A DNA stretch of 64,000 nt. Origin: Rhodospirillales bacterium (GTDB taxonomy: Bacteria > Pseudomonadota > Alphaproteobacteria > Reyranellales > Reyranellaceae). Positions 51,177-60,188 of the stretch are shown in pieces. The stretch covers positions 90,288-154,287 of the forward strand of contig JACPOB010000018.1 of NCBI GenBank assembly GCA_016185145.1. The letters are read 5' to 3'. Made by a program: the position numbers and the translations under genes. The first letter of the stretch is position 1, and every line of letters begins with the position of its first letter. Under the pieces are notes generated by a model. The model saw only the letters and a program-made list of their open reading frames with translations, did not search any database and was not told the origin of the DNA.

Positions 51177-52606
51177 TGGTCGAGCCGCACCTTGTGGGCC
51201 CGCAGCACGTCGTCGAGCGTGACGGCGCGCGAGGCATAGCCGCCCAGCGCCGCATAGTCGCTGGCGCGCAGGGTGAACTCGATGGGCGCGACCAGCGCCG
51301 GCGTCGGCACGTAGCCGAACGATTTCTCCGGCATCTTCGCGACATCGACCATCAGGGTGATGCCGCCGCCCGGCCAGACATAGGCCGGCACGCCACCCAA
51401 GGTGACCTTGGTCAGCGCATCGCGCACCGAGCGCGTCAGCCGTACCGGATTCTCGGTGACGCCGGCACGCAGCGAGCCGCCGGCGCCGGCCATGAACATC
51501 ACGGTGCAGAGCGCCGGTTCGCAATTCTCAGCGATGCGCTCGACGACATGGCGGACCGGCGCCGGCATCTCGGCCGGCTTGGGCTTCAGATCCTGGTCGA
51601 GCTCGAACCATGCCGAATGCTCGCCGGTGGTCGAGACCATCAAAAGCTTCAGGCCGGGCCAGGCCTGCTTGGGATCGATCTTCTCGATGATCTCCAGCGG
51701 ATCGGAGACGTTGGTGCCGCCCCAGCCCAGGCCGGGCTCGGCAACCTGGAAATAGCGGCCCGGCGTCGACTTGCGGCCGCGCACGCGGATGCCGGCGGGC
51801 TTCATGTCGAGGAAGCGACCGCCCTGGTGCTCGCTCAGCACGCCGGTGATGTGGTCGTCGACCACGATCACCTCGTCGACATGACCCTGCCATTGCGGCG
51901 CGAACATGCCGATGGCAGCCGAACCGCAGCCGACGCGCATGCGCTCCTCGCGCGTGCCGTTGACCACCGGCGACCGATCGGCCTGCACGACCACGGTCGA
52001 GCCGTCGTCGATCGCGAGCTCGACGGCCTCGCGATTGCAGAGCGCCAAAAGCGCCTCGCAGGTGACGACGCCCTCCTTCTTGCTGCCGCCGACAAGATGA
52101 TGCACGCCGCCCAGCGACAGCATCTGCGAGCCGTACTCCGCCGTGGTGACGTGGCCGACGGCCTCGCCCTTGACGCGCACCGCGGCCTGCTCTGGGCCGA
52201 GATAGCGGTCGGTGTCGATCTTCACCTTGACGCCGCAGTAGCTGAAGATGCCCTCGGTCACGACGGTGACCATGTCGACGCCGTCGTGCTTCGACGAGAC
52301 GATGAACGGCGCCGGCTTGTAGTCGGGATAGGTCGTGGTGGCGCCGATGCCGGTGACGAAGGCACCCTCGCCTTTGCCGAGCTCGCCGCGCCACGAGTCG
52401 CTGCCTTCGACGAAGGCGACGCGCGCCAGGTCCGGCTTGGCCAGCAGCACCAGGGGATCGACGCGCACCAGCTTGCCATCCTCGTTGGCATATCGATCGC
52501 AGGCGCCGGCGCGGCCTGGCCGGATGCGGCACAGCACCGGACAGGCATCGCAGCGCACGATGCCGGCCTTGGCCTCGGCCTCGGTGAGCGTGATGTCGTC
52601 GCTCAT
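51173..52606 (-). CDS. 6-hydroxynicotinate reductase-like iron-sulfur protein (477 aa)
   Basis: Resembles the 6-hydroxynicotinate reductases of nicotinate degraders. The N-terminus has a cysteine cluster RCDACPVLCRIRPGRAGACD, suitable for an iron-sulfur centre. The middle contains VRVGCGSAAIGMFAPQWQGH. Known members reduce 6-hydroxynicotinate to 1,4,5,6-tetrahydro-6-oxonicotinate with low-potential electrons. With the molybdenum hydroxylase upstream this would be the second step after hydroxylation. The exact N-heterocycle is inferred. A dispersed repeat separates it from the hydroxylase gene. Confidence 0.8.
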   Translation of the reverse strand: MSDDITLTEAEAKAGIVRCDACPVLCRIRPGRAGACDRYANEDGKLVRVDPLVLLAKPDLARVAFVEGSDSWRGELGKGEGAFVTGIGATTTYPDYKPAPFIVSSKHDGVDMVTVVTEGIFSYCGVKVKIDTDRYLGPEQAAVRVKGEAVGHVTTAEYGSQMLSLGGVHHLVGGSKKEGVVTCEALLALCNREAVELAIDDGSTVVVQADRSPVVNGTREERMRVGCGSAAIGMFAPQWQGHVDEVIVVDDHITGVLSEHQGGRFLDMKPAGIRVRGRKSTPGRYFQVAEPGLGWGGTNVSDPLEIIEKIDPKQAWPGLKLLMVSTTGEHSAWFELDQDLKPKPAEMPAPVRHVVERIAENCEPALCTVMFMAGAGGSLRAGVTENPVRLTRSVRDALTKVTLGGVPAYVWPGGGITLMVDVAKMPEKSFGYVPTPALVAPIEFTLRASDYAALGGYASRAVTLDDVLRAHKVRLDQ

Positions 52607-52632
52607 GCTACCTCCTTTCGCGGATCCCGCGA

Positions 52633-52740
52633 AGGGGAGGTGTCGCCGTCATACGGCGACGGAGGGGTCAAGAGCTGCAAAGCGAGACTCATGACCCCTC
52701 CGTCCGCTTCGCGGACACCTCCCCAACTACGTTGGGGAGG
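52633..52740. repeat. dispersed inverted repeat, family E, entering a coding region
   Basis: AGGGGAGGTGTCGCCGTC and its partner GCGGACACCTCCCC pair, as do GGAGGGGTCA / TGACCCCTCC. Its right half encodes the last ~16 residues and the stop of the molybdenum-hydroxylase gene. Confidence 0.8.
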
Positions 52741-55439
52741 CAAAGCAATGCCTCGCGCAGACGATGCGGCAACAGCGGCACGCGTTTGGCGCGCACGCCG
52801 GTGGCGTGATGGACCGCGCCCAGGATGGCCGGCGCCGTCGGCACCAGGCCGGGCTCACCGACGCCCTTGGCGCCCGACGGTCCCAGCGGCTCGCGATCCT
52901 CGATCAGGATGCACTCGATCTCGGGCACGTCGCCGATGGTGGGGATGAGATAGTCGTGCAGGTTCTCGGTGCGGCCGGGGAGATATTCCTCCATCAGAGC
53001 CAAGCCCAGCCCTTGAGCGATGCCGCCTTCGATCTGGCCTTCGACCAGAGTGGGGTTGATGGCCTTGCCGACATCGTGGGCGGCGACCATGCGCAGCACC
53101 TTCACCGTGCCCAGCTCGATGTCGACCTCGACGACGGCGATCTGCGCAGCGAAGGCATAGGTCGCATAGGGGATGCCTTGGCCGTCGGCGTCGAGCGGCG
53201 TGGTCGGCGGATCGAAGCTGCCCTCGCCCATCAGCGGACCCGCCGTCGCGAGGTCGATCACCCGCACCTCATCGCCGTCGCACACGGTGAGCTTCGCCCC
53301 GTCGAGCGACAGCGTGGCCTCCGGCCCGGCATTGGCGAGGCGCAGGATCTGGGAGCGCAGGTCGCGGCCGGCGCGCTCGGCCGCCTGGCCCGAGACGAAG
53401 GTCTGGCGCGAGGCCGAGGTCTTGCCGGCGTCGGCCGTGAGATCGGTGTCGCCCGACACCAGGGCGAACTGTCCGGCCGGCAGGCCCAGCGCATCGGCCG
53501 CGATCTGGGTCATGATGGTGTTGGAGCCCTGGCCGATATCGACCGCGCCGCTGTAGAGCGTCAGCGTGCCGGCCGGCGACAGGCCGACCCGCATGCGCGA
53601 GGGGTTCGACATCGAGGTGTTGCCGATGCCGTACCACATGCAGCCGATGCCCACTCCCCGCCGAGTTGGGCCGCGCCGCTTGGCGCCACCTGCCGCGTTG
53701 AAGGCCGCGACCTCGGCTTGCGCCTTGCGCCAATGCGGCCGCAGCGCTTCCAGGCACTGGGCGAGGCCGGCGGAGTGGGCCAGCGTCTGGCCCGTCGCCG
53801 TGATGTCGCCGACCCGCAGCGCATTGCGATGGCGGAATTCCAGGCGATCGATGCCGAGCTTGTCGGCCAGTTCGTCCATCATCGCCTCGTGGGCGATGGC
53901 GGCCTGCGGCACGCCGAAGCCGCGGAAGGCGCCGGACGGCGGGGCATTGGTGAACCAGGCATCGCCCCAGGTCCGTACATTGGGCACGCGATAGGGCCCC
54001 ATGGCATGCACCGGCACGCGGTTGGCGACAGTCGGTCCCCACGAAGCATAGGCGCCGGTATCGAAGCTCGCCGTCACCTCGCAGGCCAAAAGCCTGCCCT
54101 CGGCGTCGCAGCCGAACTTCGCGGCAACCCGCGCCGGATGGCGCTTGGTCGAGGCGGCCATGCTTTCCGGCCGCGTGTAGACCAGGGCGACCGGCCTTCG
54201 GAGCTTCCACGCGGCCAGCGCCACCAACGGCTGGACCGAGAGGTCGAGCTTGCCGCCGAAACCGCCGCCGCAGGCCGTCGGCACGATCCGCACCGCCTCG
54301 GGCCGCAGCCGCATGACGATCGCGACTTCATCGCGGTCCATGTATGGCGTCTGGGTCGAGACATGGACCTCGATGCGATCGCCGACGCGCTCGGCCCAGC
54401 CGGCCTCGGGCTCGATGTAGGCGTGCTCGACGAACGTCGTCTCGAACACGCCCTCGACCACCGCGGCGCAGGTCGCGAAGGCTTCGACGGCGTTGCCGCG
54501 CTTCACACCGCCCTCCAGCAGGAGGTTGCGCGGCTTGTCGGCCTGCACCAGGGGCGCATCGGCCGCCATCGCGGCGTCGATGCCGACGACCGGCGGCTCG
54601 GGCAGCCAGGCGATCGGCACCTCTTCATCGCGGATCGCCATGACGACCTTACGCTCGCCGACCAGAGCAACGACGGCCTCGCCGCGATAGCGCACCTGAC
54701 CGTCGGCCAGCACCGGCTGGTCCTTGATGTCGGGATAGATGCCGAAACCGTTCGACGGCACGTCGGCCGCCGTCAGCACCGCGGCGAGGCGCCGGCGCAA
54801 TGGACCAAGGTCACCCAGCTGGAAACGCGCCCGCGCATGCGGCGAGCGCACGACGCGGATCCACAGCGCATCGGCGGGAACGCCGTCGGCGCCGAACGTC
54901 TCGCGGCCCACGATCTTGACGACGCCATCGACCCGCGGCAGTCGCGCGCCGACGGCGTCGCCGGCCCTCGGCATCGTGGGCAGCGATGCCGTCGCATCCA
55001 TGACGGCATCGACGATCTTGCCGTAGCCGGTGCAGCGGCAGAGCACGCCGCCCAACGCATCCTCGACCTCGCCACGCGTCGGCCGCGCCGTCCCGGCCAA
55101 AAGTTCCTGAGCGGCCATCAGCATGCCGGGCGTACAGATGCCGCACTGCGCCGCGCCATGAGCGAGAAACGATGTCTGCAGCGCCGCGAGCATGCCGTTG
55201 CCGTCGCCCAGGCCCTCGACAGTCTCGACGGCGCGGCCGGCGACCTGCCCCATTGCCACGAGGCAGGCGCAAACCTGCCGATCATCGAGCAGGACGGTGC
55301 AGGCGCCGCAATCGCCTGCGTCACAACCGACCTTGGTGCCGGTGTGTAAAAGGTCGGTGCGTAGCGCGGCGGCAAGTCGCGTGATCGGCGGCCCCTCCCA
55401 GACGACCGGCCGGCCGTTCAGCGTGAAGTCGACCTTCAT
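52689..55439 (-). CDS. fused (2Fe-2S)/molybdopterin-binding subunit of a xanthine dehydrogenase-family hydroxylase (916 aa)
   Basis: Residues 1-155 are an iron-sulfur subunit with CDAGDCGAC, QCGICTPGM and LCRCTGYGK motifs. Residues about 160-900 are the large subunit: ACGGGFGGKLDLSVQPLVAL, a PSGAFRGFGVPQAA moco loop, the SGAVDIGQGSNTIMTQIA segment and the catalytic Glu in GAKGVGEPGLVPTAP. The final ~16 residues come from a dispersed repeat. The enzyme would hydroxylate an N-heterocycle or aldehyde in the cytoplasm and pass electrons to the FAD subunit, whose gene overlaps the start by 4 nt. Confidence 0.93.
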   Translation of the reverse strand: MKVDFTLNGRPVVWEGPPITRLAAALRTDLLHTGTKVGCDAGDCGACTVLLDDRQVCACLVAMGQVAGRAVETVEGLGDGNGMLAALQTSFLAHGAAQCGICTPGMLMAAQELLAGTARPTRGEVEDALGGVLCRCTGYGKIVDAVMDATASLPTMPRAGDAVGARLPRVDGVVKIVGRETFGADGVPADALWIRVVRSPHARARFQLGDLGPLRRRLAAVLTAADVPSNGFGIYPDIKDQPVLADGQVRYRGEAVVALVGERKVVMAIRDEEVPIAWLPEPPVVGIDAAMAADAPLVQADKPRNLLLEGGVKRGNAVEAFATCAAVVEGVFETTFVEHAYIEPEAGWAERVGDRIEVHVSTQTPYMDRDEVAIVMRLRPEAVRIVPTACGGGFGGKLDLSVQPLVALAAWKLRRPVALVYTRPESMAASTKRHPARVAAKFGCDAEGRLLACEVTASFDTGAYASWGPTVANRVPVHAMGPYRVPNVRTWGDAWFTNAPPSGAFRGFGVPQAAIAHEAMMDELADKLGIDRLEFRHRNALRVGDITATGQTLAHSAGLAQCLEALRPHWRKAQAEVAAFNAAGGAKRRGPTRRGVGIGCMWYGIGNTSMSNPSRMRVGLSPAGTLTLYSGAVDIGQGSNTIMTQIAADALGLPAGQFALVSGDTDLTADAGKTSASRQTFVSGQAAERAGRDLRSQILRLANAGPEATLSLDGAKLTVCDGDEVRVIDLATAGPLMGEGSFDPPTTPLDADGQGIPYATYAFAAQIAVVEVDIELGTVKVLRMVAAHDVGKAINPTLVEGQIEGGIAQGLGLALMEEYLPGRTENLHDYLIPTIGDVPEIECILIEDREPLGPSGAKGVGEPGLVPTAPAILGAVHHATGVRAKRVPLLPHRLREALLCLPNVVGEVSAKRTEGS

Positions 55440-56260
55440 CGGGCGAAGCCTGCCAGCAGGCGGCGCAGCAGGGTGATCGCCGCGTCCTGACGATAGGATG
55501 CGCTGCCGCGCACGTCGTCGATCGGCGACAGCGGCGCAAGCTGCGCGGCATCGACGCGGTCGGCCAGGCGATCGCGCGGCGCGCCGGCCAGTGCGGCCTC
55601 CAGCGCGGGCAGCCGTTCGGCGACAGGCGAGCAGGCGCCGACGGCGACACGGGCTGCGGCGACACGGCCCTCGGTGAATTGCAGCGTCGCCGCCGCCATG
55701 GCGATCGAGATCACGAGATAGCGCCGCGCCCCCAGCTTCAGGAACGCGCTTTCGGCGCCATGGTGCGGCCGCGGCACGTGGATCGCCACCACCAGTTCGC
55801 CCGGCGCCAACGCGGTGCGGCGAACGCCGGTGATGAACTGCCGAAGCGGCAGGCGCCGCGGCGTCGGGCCCGCGATCTCGACCTCGGCATCGAGCGCCAG
55901 CAGGCAGGGCACGCCGTCGGCCGCCGGCGAGGCGTTGCAGATGTTGCCGGCGAGCGTGCCGGCGTTCTGGATCTGCCGGCCGCCGACCTCGCGCGACGCC
56001 TGTTTCAGGCCGTCGAACAGGGGCGGCAGGTCGGCCTCGGCAAGCTCGCTCCAGGTCGTGGCGGCGCCCAGCCGCCAGCCCGCCGCATCGGCCGCAATAC
56101 CGCGCAAAACGTCGATGCCGCCGATATCGAGCACGTCCTCGTCGATCGTCCGGCCGACCCGCGCCGGGTAGAAATCGGTGCCGCCGGCCAGCACCGTGTG
56201 CGGCCGAGCGAGAGCGCTCAGCGCCTCTTCAAGACTGTGTGGACGAAGGTAGACACCCAT
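55436..56260 (-). CDS. FAD-binding subunit of the xanthine dehydrogenase-family hydroxylase (274 aa)
   Basis: Medium (CoxM/XdhB-type) subunit. FAD motifs are visible as VLAGGTDFYPARVGRT and the loop GGRQIQNAGTLAGNICNASP. Length fits the family. It is the first gene of the operon. The ATG at 56260 directly follows a 20-nt imperfect palindrome with no Shine-Dalgarno sequence, suggesting a leaderless or very short leader and tight control. Confidence 0.93.
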   Translation of the reverse strand: MGVYLRPHSLEEALSALARPHTVLAGGTDFYPARVGRTIDEDVLDIGGIDVLRGIAADAAGWRLGAATTWSELAEADLPPLFDGLKQASREVGGRQIQNAGTLAGNICNASPAADGVPCLLALDAEVEIAGPTPRRLPLRQFITGVRRTALAPGELVVAIHVPRPHHGAESAFLKLGARRYLVISIAMAAATLQFTEGRVAAARVAVGACSPVAERLPALEAALAGAPRDRLADRVDAAQLAPLSPIDDVRGSASYRQDAAITLLRRLLAGFAR

Positions 56261-56280
56261 ATCGTTCGTGTACGTACGAT
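56261..56280 (-). promoter_or_regulatory. operator-like palindrome abutting the start codon of the hydroxylase operon
   Basis: ATCGTTCGTGTACGTACGAT has perfect outer arms ATCGT / ACGAT and a GTAC-centred core. It touches the ATG of the FAD-subunit gene and lies 60 nt downstream of the marR stop. The MarR protein encoded just upstream is the natural candidate to bind it. Confidence 0.6.
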
Positions 56281-56306
56281 GACAATGAGCGCAACACGAG
56301 TCAAAC

Positions 56307-56334
56307 GGAGCGCGGACCTGGAGGTCCGCGCTCC
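56307..56334 (-). terminator. perfect 13-bp hairpin after marR
   Basis: GGAGCGCGGACCT / AGGTCCGCGCTCC are exact complements around two bases, 6 nt after the marR stop. There is no long T-run, so it may act as a partial terminator or mRNA stabiliser that insulates the operator from read-through. Confidence 0.6.
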
Positions 56335-56339
56335 GATGA

Positions 56340-56813
56340 TCAGACGATCTTCGACAGCAGCTCGAGGAGCTGGCGTTGCTCCTGGTTGTTGAGCGGCTTC
56401 AGCGTCTCGCGCGACACGGCGGGACCGTTGACCAGGAGCTTGGTGATCAGACGCTGGCCGTCAGTGGTGAGACTGAGCAGCGTACGGCGCGCGTCGCCGG
56501 GATGCGGACGCGAATCGACCAGGCGACGTTCTTTCAGCCGACGCACGACGCCCTGCATCGTCGCTTTGTCCATGCCGACGAGACGGCCGAGATGATTCTG
56601 CGAGAGCTCGGTGTACTCGTGCAGCTTCACCATGCTCGAGTACTGCGTCGGCGTGATGTTGGGATCGCCGATCGTCACCTGGAATATGGAGGAGGCCCGT
56701 TGATGCGCCCGTCGCAGCAGATAACCGACTTGCTCTTCGATGCGGTAGGGTCGTGACGCCGGACTTGATGCCGGCCTGCTCTCTGGTTGTCGTCTTGCGA
56801 CGTTGCTTCCCAT
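56340..56813 (-). CDS. MarR-family winged-helix transcriptional regulator (157 aa)
   Basis: A small dimeric regulator. Helix blocks IEEQVGYLLRRAHQRASSIF, ITPTQYSSMVKLHEYTELSQ, the recognition helix MDKATMQGVVRRLKERRLVD and wing PHPGDARRTLLSLT are clear. ATG 56813 follows AAAGGCGGGG. It probably senses the ring substrate or its CoA/acid derivative and represses the hydroxylase operon downstream. Confidence 0.92.
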   Translation of the reverse strand: MGSNVARRQPESRPASSPASRPYRIEEQVGYLLRRAHQRASSIFQVTIGDPNITPTQYSSMVKLHEYTELSQNHLGRLVGMDKATMQGVVRRLKERRLVDSRPHPGDARRTLLSLTTDGQRLITKLLVNGPAVSRETLKPLNNQEQRQLLELLSKIV

Positions 56814-57564
56814 CGCCCCCGCCTTTGTTAATCCTTGGCTACACCGCCCGCGCGCGCAGCACAACGGTCTCATAACACCCGAAGCAGAAGGTGAATTGAG
56901 CGGGCCTCTTGACTCGTTAACGCAAGCGTGCCGCGACCGATCCAGAACAGCTCGCACAGTTCCCTGCGCTTGATCTTGCCGAGCAGCACGACCTTGCCCG
57001 GTCACGCGCAGTTGCCGAGATGAACGAAGCAGAGTTCGACCTGCTCTCTCTCAACGACTGATGCTTCGGCCTTCACGCACAGCGTCGCGCACGGTTGGGT
57101 CGCGGCTTGCCGAGACCTGCTCGGCCGATCTTTCATGTTGAAGCCACCCAAGATCACCATGTCGTCGCCTGAGGTAGTCCAGAAGCCACGCATCTGTCAT
57201 TTGCAGTTGGCTACGATCTCGCCCGTCCCAACGGGCCGCACGGGTTCGTTGTCCTCTTCCTGGGTCTGCAACCCCGCAAAAGGGCACTGCATGCCACATG
57301 TCATCGCAATAGGTAGTACCTCGATCTGGCCGTAGCCCTGATACATGGCGTTCACGAGGATCTCGCGAACTTCTTGCCCATCGGCGGCGGCGCGGCGGCC
57401 GCCTTGCCCGATGATGTGGAGATGACTTTCGTCGCGACCGCTCCGCGCCTCGCCCTTGTAGTCCGCGGTACTGCGCATCCGGCGTTTTGCGTCGCAGTGC
57501 CAGAGGCGGTGACGGCGCGTCAAGGCAGTGGCAGGTTCGTACGGTCCAATACAGAGAGAGGGAA
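56814..57564. other. 751-nt gap with no recognised gene
   Basis: GC content looks lower and more uneven than in the neighbours. On the minus strand there are short open frames with coding-like runs, for example AMYQGYGQIEVLPIAMTCGM (about 57280-57360) followed, by an ATGA overlap, by MTDAWLLDYLRRRHGDLGWL, and IKRRELCELFWIGRGTLALT (about 56910-56970) in another frame. None matches a family I know, and stop codons interrupt them. It may be a decayed gene. The upstream region of the CoA-transferase lies at its right end. Confidence 0.5.
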
Positions 57565-58764
57565 ATGCCAGGCGCACTCGAAGGCATCAGGATCGTCGAC
57601 CTGACCAACATCATCCTCGGCCCGTACGGCACCATGCTGCTGGCCGACCAGGGCGCAGACGTGATCAAGGTCGAGGCGCCGGAGGGCGACGCGGTGCGGC
57701 ACATCGGCAAGCCTGCCAAGACACCGGGCATGGGGCCGACCTATCTCTACGTGAACCGCAACAAGCGCTCGCTCTGCCTCGATCTCAAGAACCAGGCGGC
57801 GCGGGCGGCGCTGCTCAAGCTGGTGGCCACGGCCGATGCCTTCGTCCATGCGCTCAGGCCGCAGGCCATCGAGGGATTGGGGCTGGGTTACGAGACCATC
57901 CGCAAGATCAAGCCCGACATCGTCTATGTCGGCGCCTATGGCTACTCGTCCGATGGGCCCTACGGCAAGCTGCCGGCCTACGACGATGCCATCCAGGCGC
58001 GCTTCGGCATTGCCGACCTGATGGGACGGGCGGCGGGCGACGACGTCCCGCGCTATCCGCCGACCATCATCGCCGACAAGACGGTCGGGCTCACCTTCGC
58101 CTTCGCGACTCTTTCAGCGCTGATGCATAAGCAGCGCACCGGCGAGGGCCAGTTCGTCGAGGTTCCGATGTTCGAGACCATGGCGGCCTGGCTGATGGTC
58201 GAGCATCTGTGGGAACGGACGTTCTCCGACGAAGGCGAGGTCGGCTACACGCGCCTGCTCGCCCGTACCCGCAAGCCGTTCCGCACCCTCGACGGCTGGA
58301 TGGCGATCCTGCCCTACAATGACAAGCACTGGCGCAACTTCTTCGAGATCGTCGGCCGGCAGGAGGTGCTGAAGGACCCGCGCTACTCGACGCTGAACGC
58401 CCGTTCCCTGCACATCAACGACATGTATTCCATGGTCGAGGCGCTGGCGCCGACCAAGACGACCACCGAATGGGTGAAGCTCCTGGACGACGCGCAGATC
58501 CCCAATGCGCCGGTGTCCAAGCCGAGCGATCTGTTCGACGATCCACATTTGGTCTGGCGGCAGCTGTTCAAGAAGTATCCGCATCCCAGCGAGGGCGAGA
58601 TCATGATGGTCGAGCCGCCCATGCGCATGAGCCGCACGCCGCCCGCCATCCGCCGCATGGCGCCGCTGCAGGGCGCCGATTCGCGAAGCGTTCTTGCGGA
58701 TGCCGGCCTGAGTGATGCCGAGATCGACGCCTTGAAGAAAGACGGGGCGCTTATCGAGCCGTGA
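57565..58764 (+). CDS. CaiB/BaiF family CoA-transferase (399 aa)
   Basis: A family III acyl-CoA transferase. N-terminal ALEGIRIVDLTNIILGPYGT and LLADQGADVIKVEAPEGDAV are diagnostic; the conserved catalytic Asp fits the IIADKTVGLTFAFATLSAL segment near residue 170. ATG 57565 follows GAGAGAGGGA. It moves CoA between carboxylic acids; the acid is unknown. Its 3' end overlaps the convergent cyclodeaminase-like gene by 14 nt. Confidence 0.93.
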   Translation: MPGALEGIRIVDLTNIILGPYGTMLLADQGADVIKVEAPEGDAVRHIGKPAKTPGMGPTYLYVNRNKRSLCLDLKNQAARAALLKLVATADAFVHALRPQAIEGLGLGYETIRKIKPDIVYVGAYGYSSDGPYGKLPAYDDAIQARFGIADLMGRAAGDDVPRYPPTIIADKTVGLTFAFATLSALMHKQRTGEGQFVEVPMFETMAAWLMVEHLWERTFSDEGEVGYTRLLARTRKPFRTLDGWMAILPYNDKHWRNFFEIVGRQEVLKDPRYSTLNARSLHINDMYSMVEALAPTKTTTEWVKLLDDAQIPNAPVSKPSDLFDDPHLVWRQLFKKYPHPSEGEIMMVEPPMRMSRTPPAIRRMAPLQGADSRSVLADAGLSDAEIDALKKDGALIEP

Positions 58765-59740
58765 CGGCGAGCTCGGCCGCCGCCAGGTCCTCCAGGGCGG
58801 CGCCGACCGACTTGAACAGCGTGATCGAGGTTGCATCGTCCAACGCGCGGCCGGGCCGTTGGGCACGTGAAAGCTCGTAAAGGTCGGCGATCACATCGGC
58901 TTCGCCGATCGTACCGTTGGCCATCGGCTGGACGATATCGCCGCCTTCCTTGAGGGCGCCGGCGCGCGTGTCGACATAGACCCGCGCACGCCGCACGGCC
59001 TCATCGTCGCTCTCACGCATCTGCGGCGTATAGGCGCCCACGAGGTCGACATGCTGGCCCTCGCGCAGCCAGTTGCCCTCGACCAGTGGCGTCGTGGACA
59101 GCGTTGCACAGGAGATGATATCGGCCGCGCCGACAGCCTGCCGGCGATCGGTCACTGCGCCCACCGTGATCGGCCGCGCCAGTACCTGCGGCAGCGATGC
59201 CGAAAGTTCCCGGGCAAGGCGCGCCGCCTGCTCAGGCCGCCGGCCCCAGATCGCGACCTCGTCGATCGGCCGCACCTTGGCATGCACGCGGATCAGGTGG
59301 GGCGCCAGGGCGCCCGTGCCGATCATCAAGAGCCGCCGGGCGTCGGGGCGTGACAGATAGCGCGAGGCAAGCCCCGACGCGCAAGCGGTGCGCCGCTTGG
59401 TCAGCATGGTGCCGTCGAGCATCGCCACCGTCTGGCCGGTCGTGCCGTCGAGCAGCAGGTACTGGCCGTAGATCGACGGCAGCGAGCGCTTGCCGTTGTC
59501 GGGGAAGACCGTGACCACCTTGATGCCGAGATGGCTGCCCCCCTTCGTGGATTGCCCGCGTGTCCAGGCCGGCATCAGGAGCAGCATGGCATCGGCCGAG
59601 CCCGGACCGAGGGGCTCGGCGATCTTGTGGTGATGGCGCACCGGCATCTCGCAGCCGGCACGGAACAAAGCGTCGAGGCGATCGATCAGGGCGAGATCGT
59701 CGAGAGCGGCGTCGACCTCGACGGCCGAGAGGATCTTCAC
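58751..59740 (-). CDS. ornithine cyclodeaminase/mu-crystallin family protein (329 aa)
   Basis: An NAD(P)-dependent enzyme. Family blocks are GSHLGIKVVTVFPDN, MLTKRRTACASGLASRYLS and the Rossmann segment LLMIGTGALAPHLIRVHAKV. Members include ornithine cyclodeaminase, alanine dehydrogenase and ketimine reductases; which one cannot be told. GTG 59740 gives VKILSAVEVDAAL, the standard N-terminus, although the ribosome-binding site is weak. It follows lapA by 10 nt on the same strand. Confidence 0.88.
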   Translation of the reverse strand: MKILSAVEVDAALDDLALIDRLDALFRAGCEMPVRHHHKIAEPLGPGSADAMLLLMPAWTRGQSTKGGSHLGIKVVTVFPDNGKRSLPSIYGQYLLLDGTTGQTVAMLDGTMLTKRRTACASGLASRYLSRPDARRLLMIGTGALAPHLIRVHAKVRPIDEVAIWGRRPEQAARLARELSASLPQVLARPITVGAVTDRRQAVGAADIISCATLSTTPLVEGNWLREGQHVDLVGAYTPQMRESDDEAVRRARVYVDTRAGALKEGGDIVQPMANGTIGEADVIADLYELSRAQRPGRALDDATSITLFKSVGAALEDLAAAELAVTAR

Positions 59741-59750
59741 GGGCCGATTT

Positions 59751-60152
59751 TCACTGGAAAGGGCCGCGGGTGCCGGACGGCAACGAGAGTTCGGAGGAGA
59801 CCAGGGCGCTCTGGCGCTCGAGTGCCCGCTGGTCGCGCGGCGCCAGCCGGTTGGGCTCGGTCGACGATGCCGTGTCGACCTGGCGCAGACGCTGGATCTC
59901 GCGCTCGAGCCGGGCCGCCTCGCCGCTTGCCTCCCGCGCGCGCCGACGATGATGGCGCCCGGCCCACCAGCCCATGCCCAGCCCCGCCAGCACGCCCAGC
60001 AGCAGCATGCCGATGACCAGCAGATAGACCGGCATGACGACGAGATGTGGCAGCGGCCACAGCGCAAGCTGCACCGGCTGGCGATTGCTGACCGCGATCA
60101 GCACGCCGATCAGGATGAAGAGAATGAACAGGCCGCGGACGAGAAGCTTCAT
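59751..60152 (-). CDS. lapA: LapA-family inner-membrane protein (DUF1049) (133 aa)
   Basis: Two N-terminal membrane helices (GLFILFILIGVLIAVSN and VMPVYLLVIGMLLLGVLAGL) around the conserved NRQPVQLALWPLPH segment, followed by a basic, coiled-coil-like tail (REASGEAARLEREIQRLRQV). LapA proteins help lipopolysaccharide assembly. Position directly after ihfB is conserved in alphaproteobacteria. ATG 60152 is preferred over the upstream ATG at 60182. Confidence 0.88.
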   Translation of the reverse strand: MKLLVRGLFILFILIGVLIAVSNRQPVQLALWPLPHLVVMPVYLLVIGMLLLGVLAGLGMGWWAGRHHRRRAREASGEAARLEREIQRLRQVDTASSTEPNRLAPRDQRALERQSALVSSELSLPSGTRGPFQ

Positions 60153-60188
60153 GTGCGCGGGAGAATGGCGCGCGCCCAGCAATGACTA

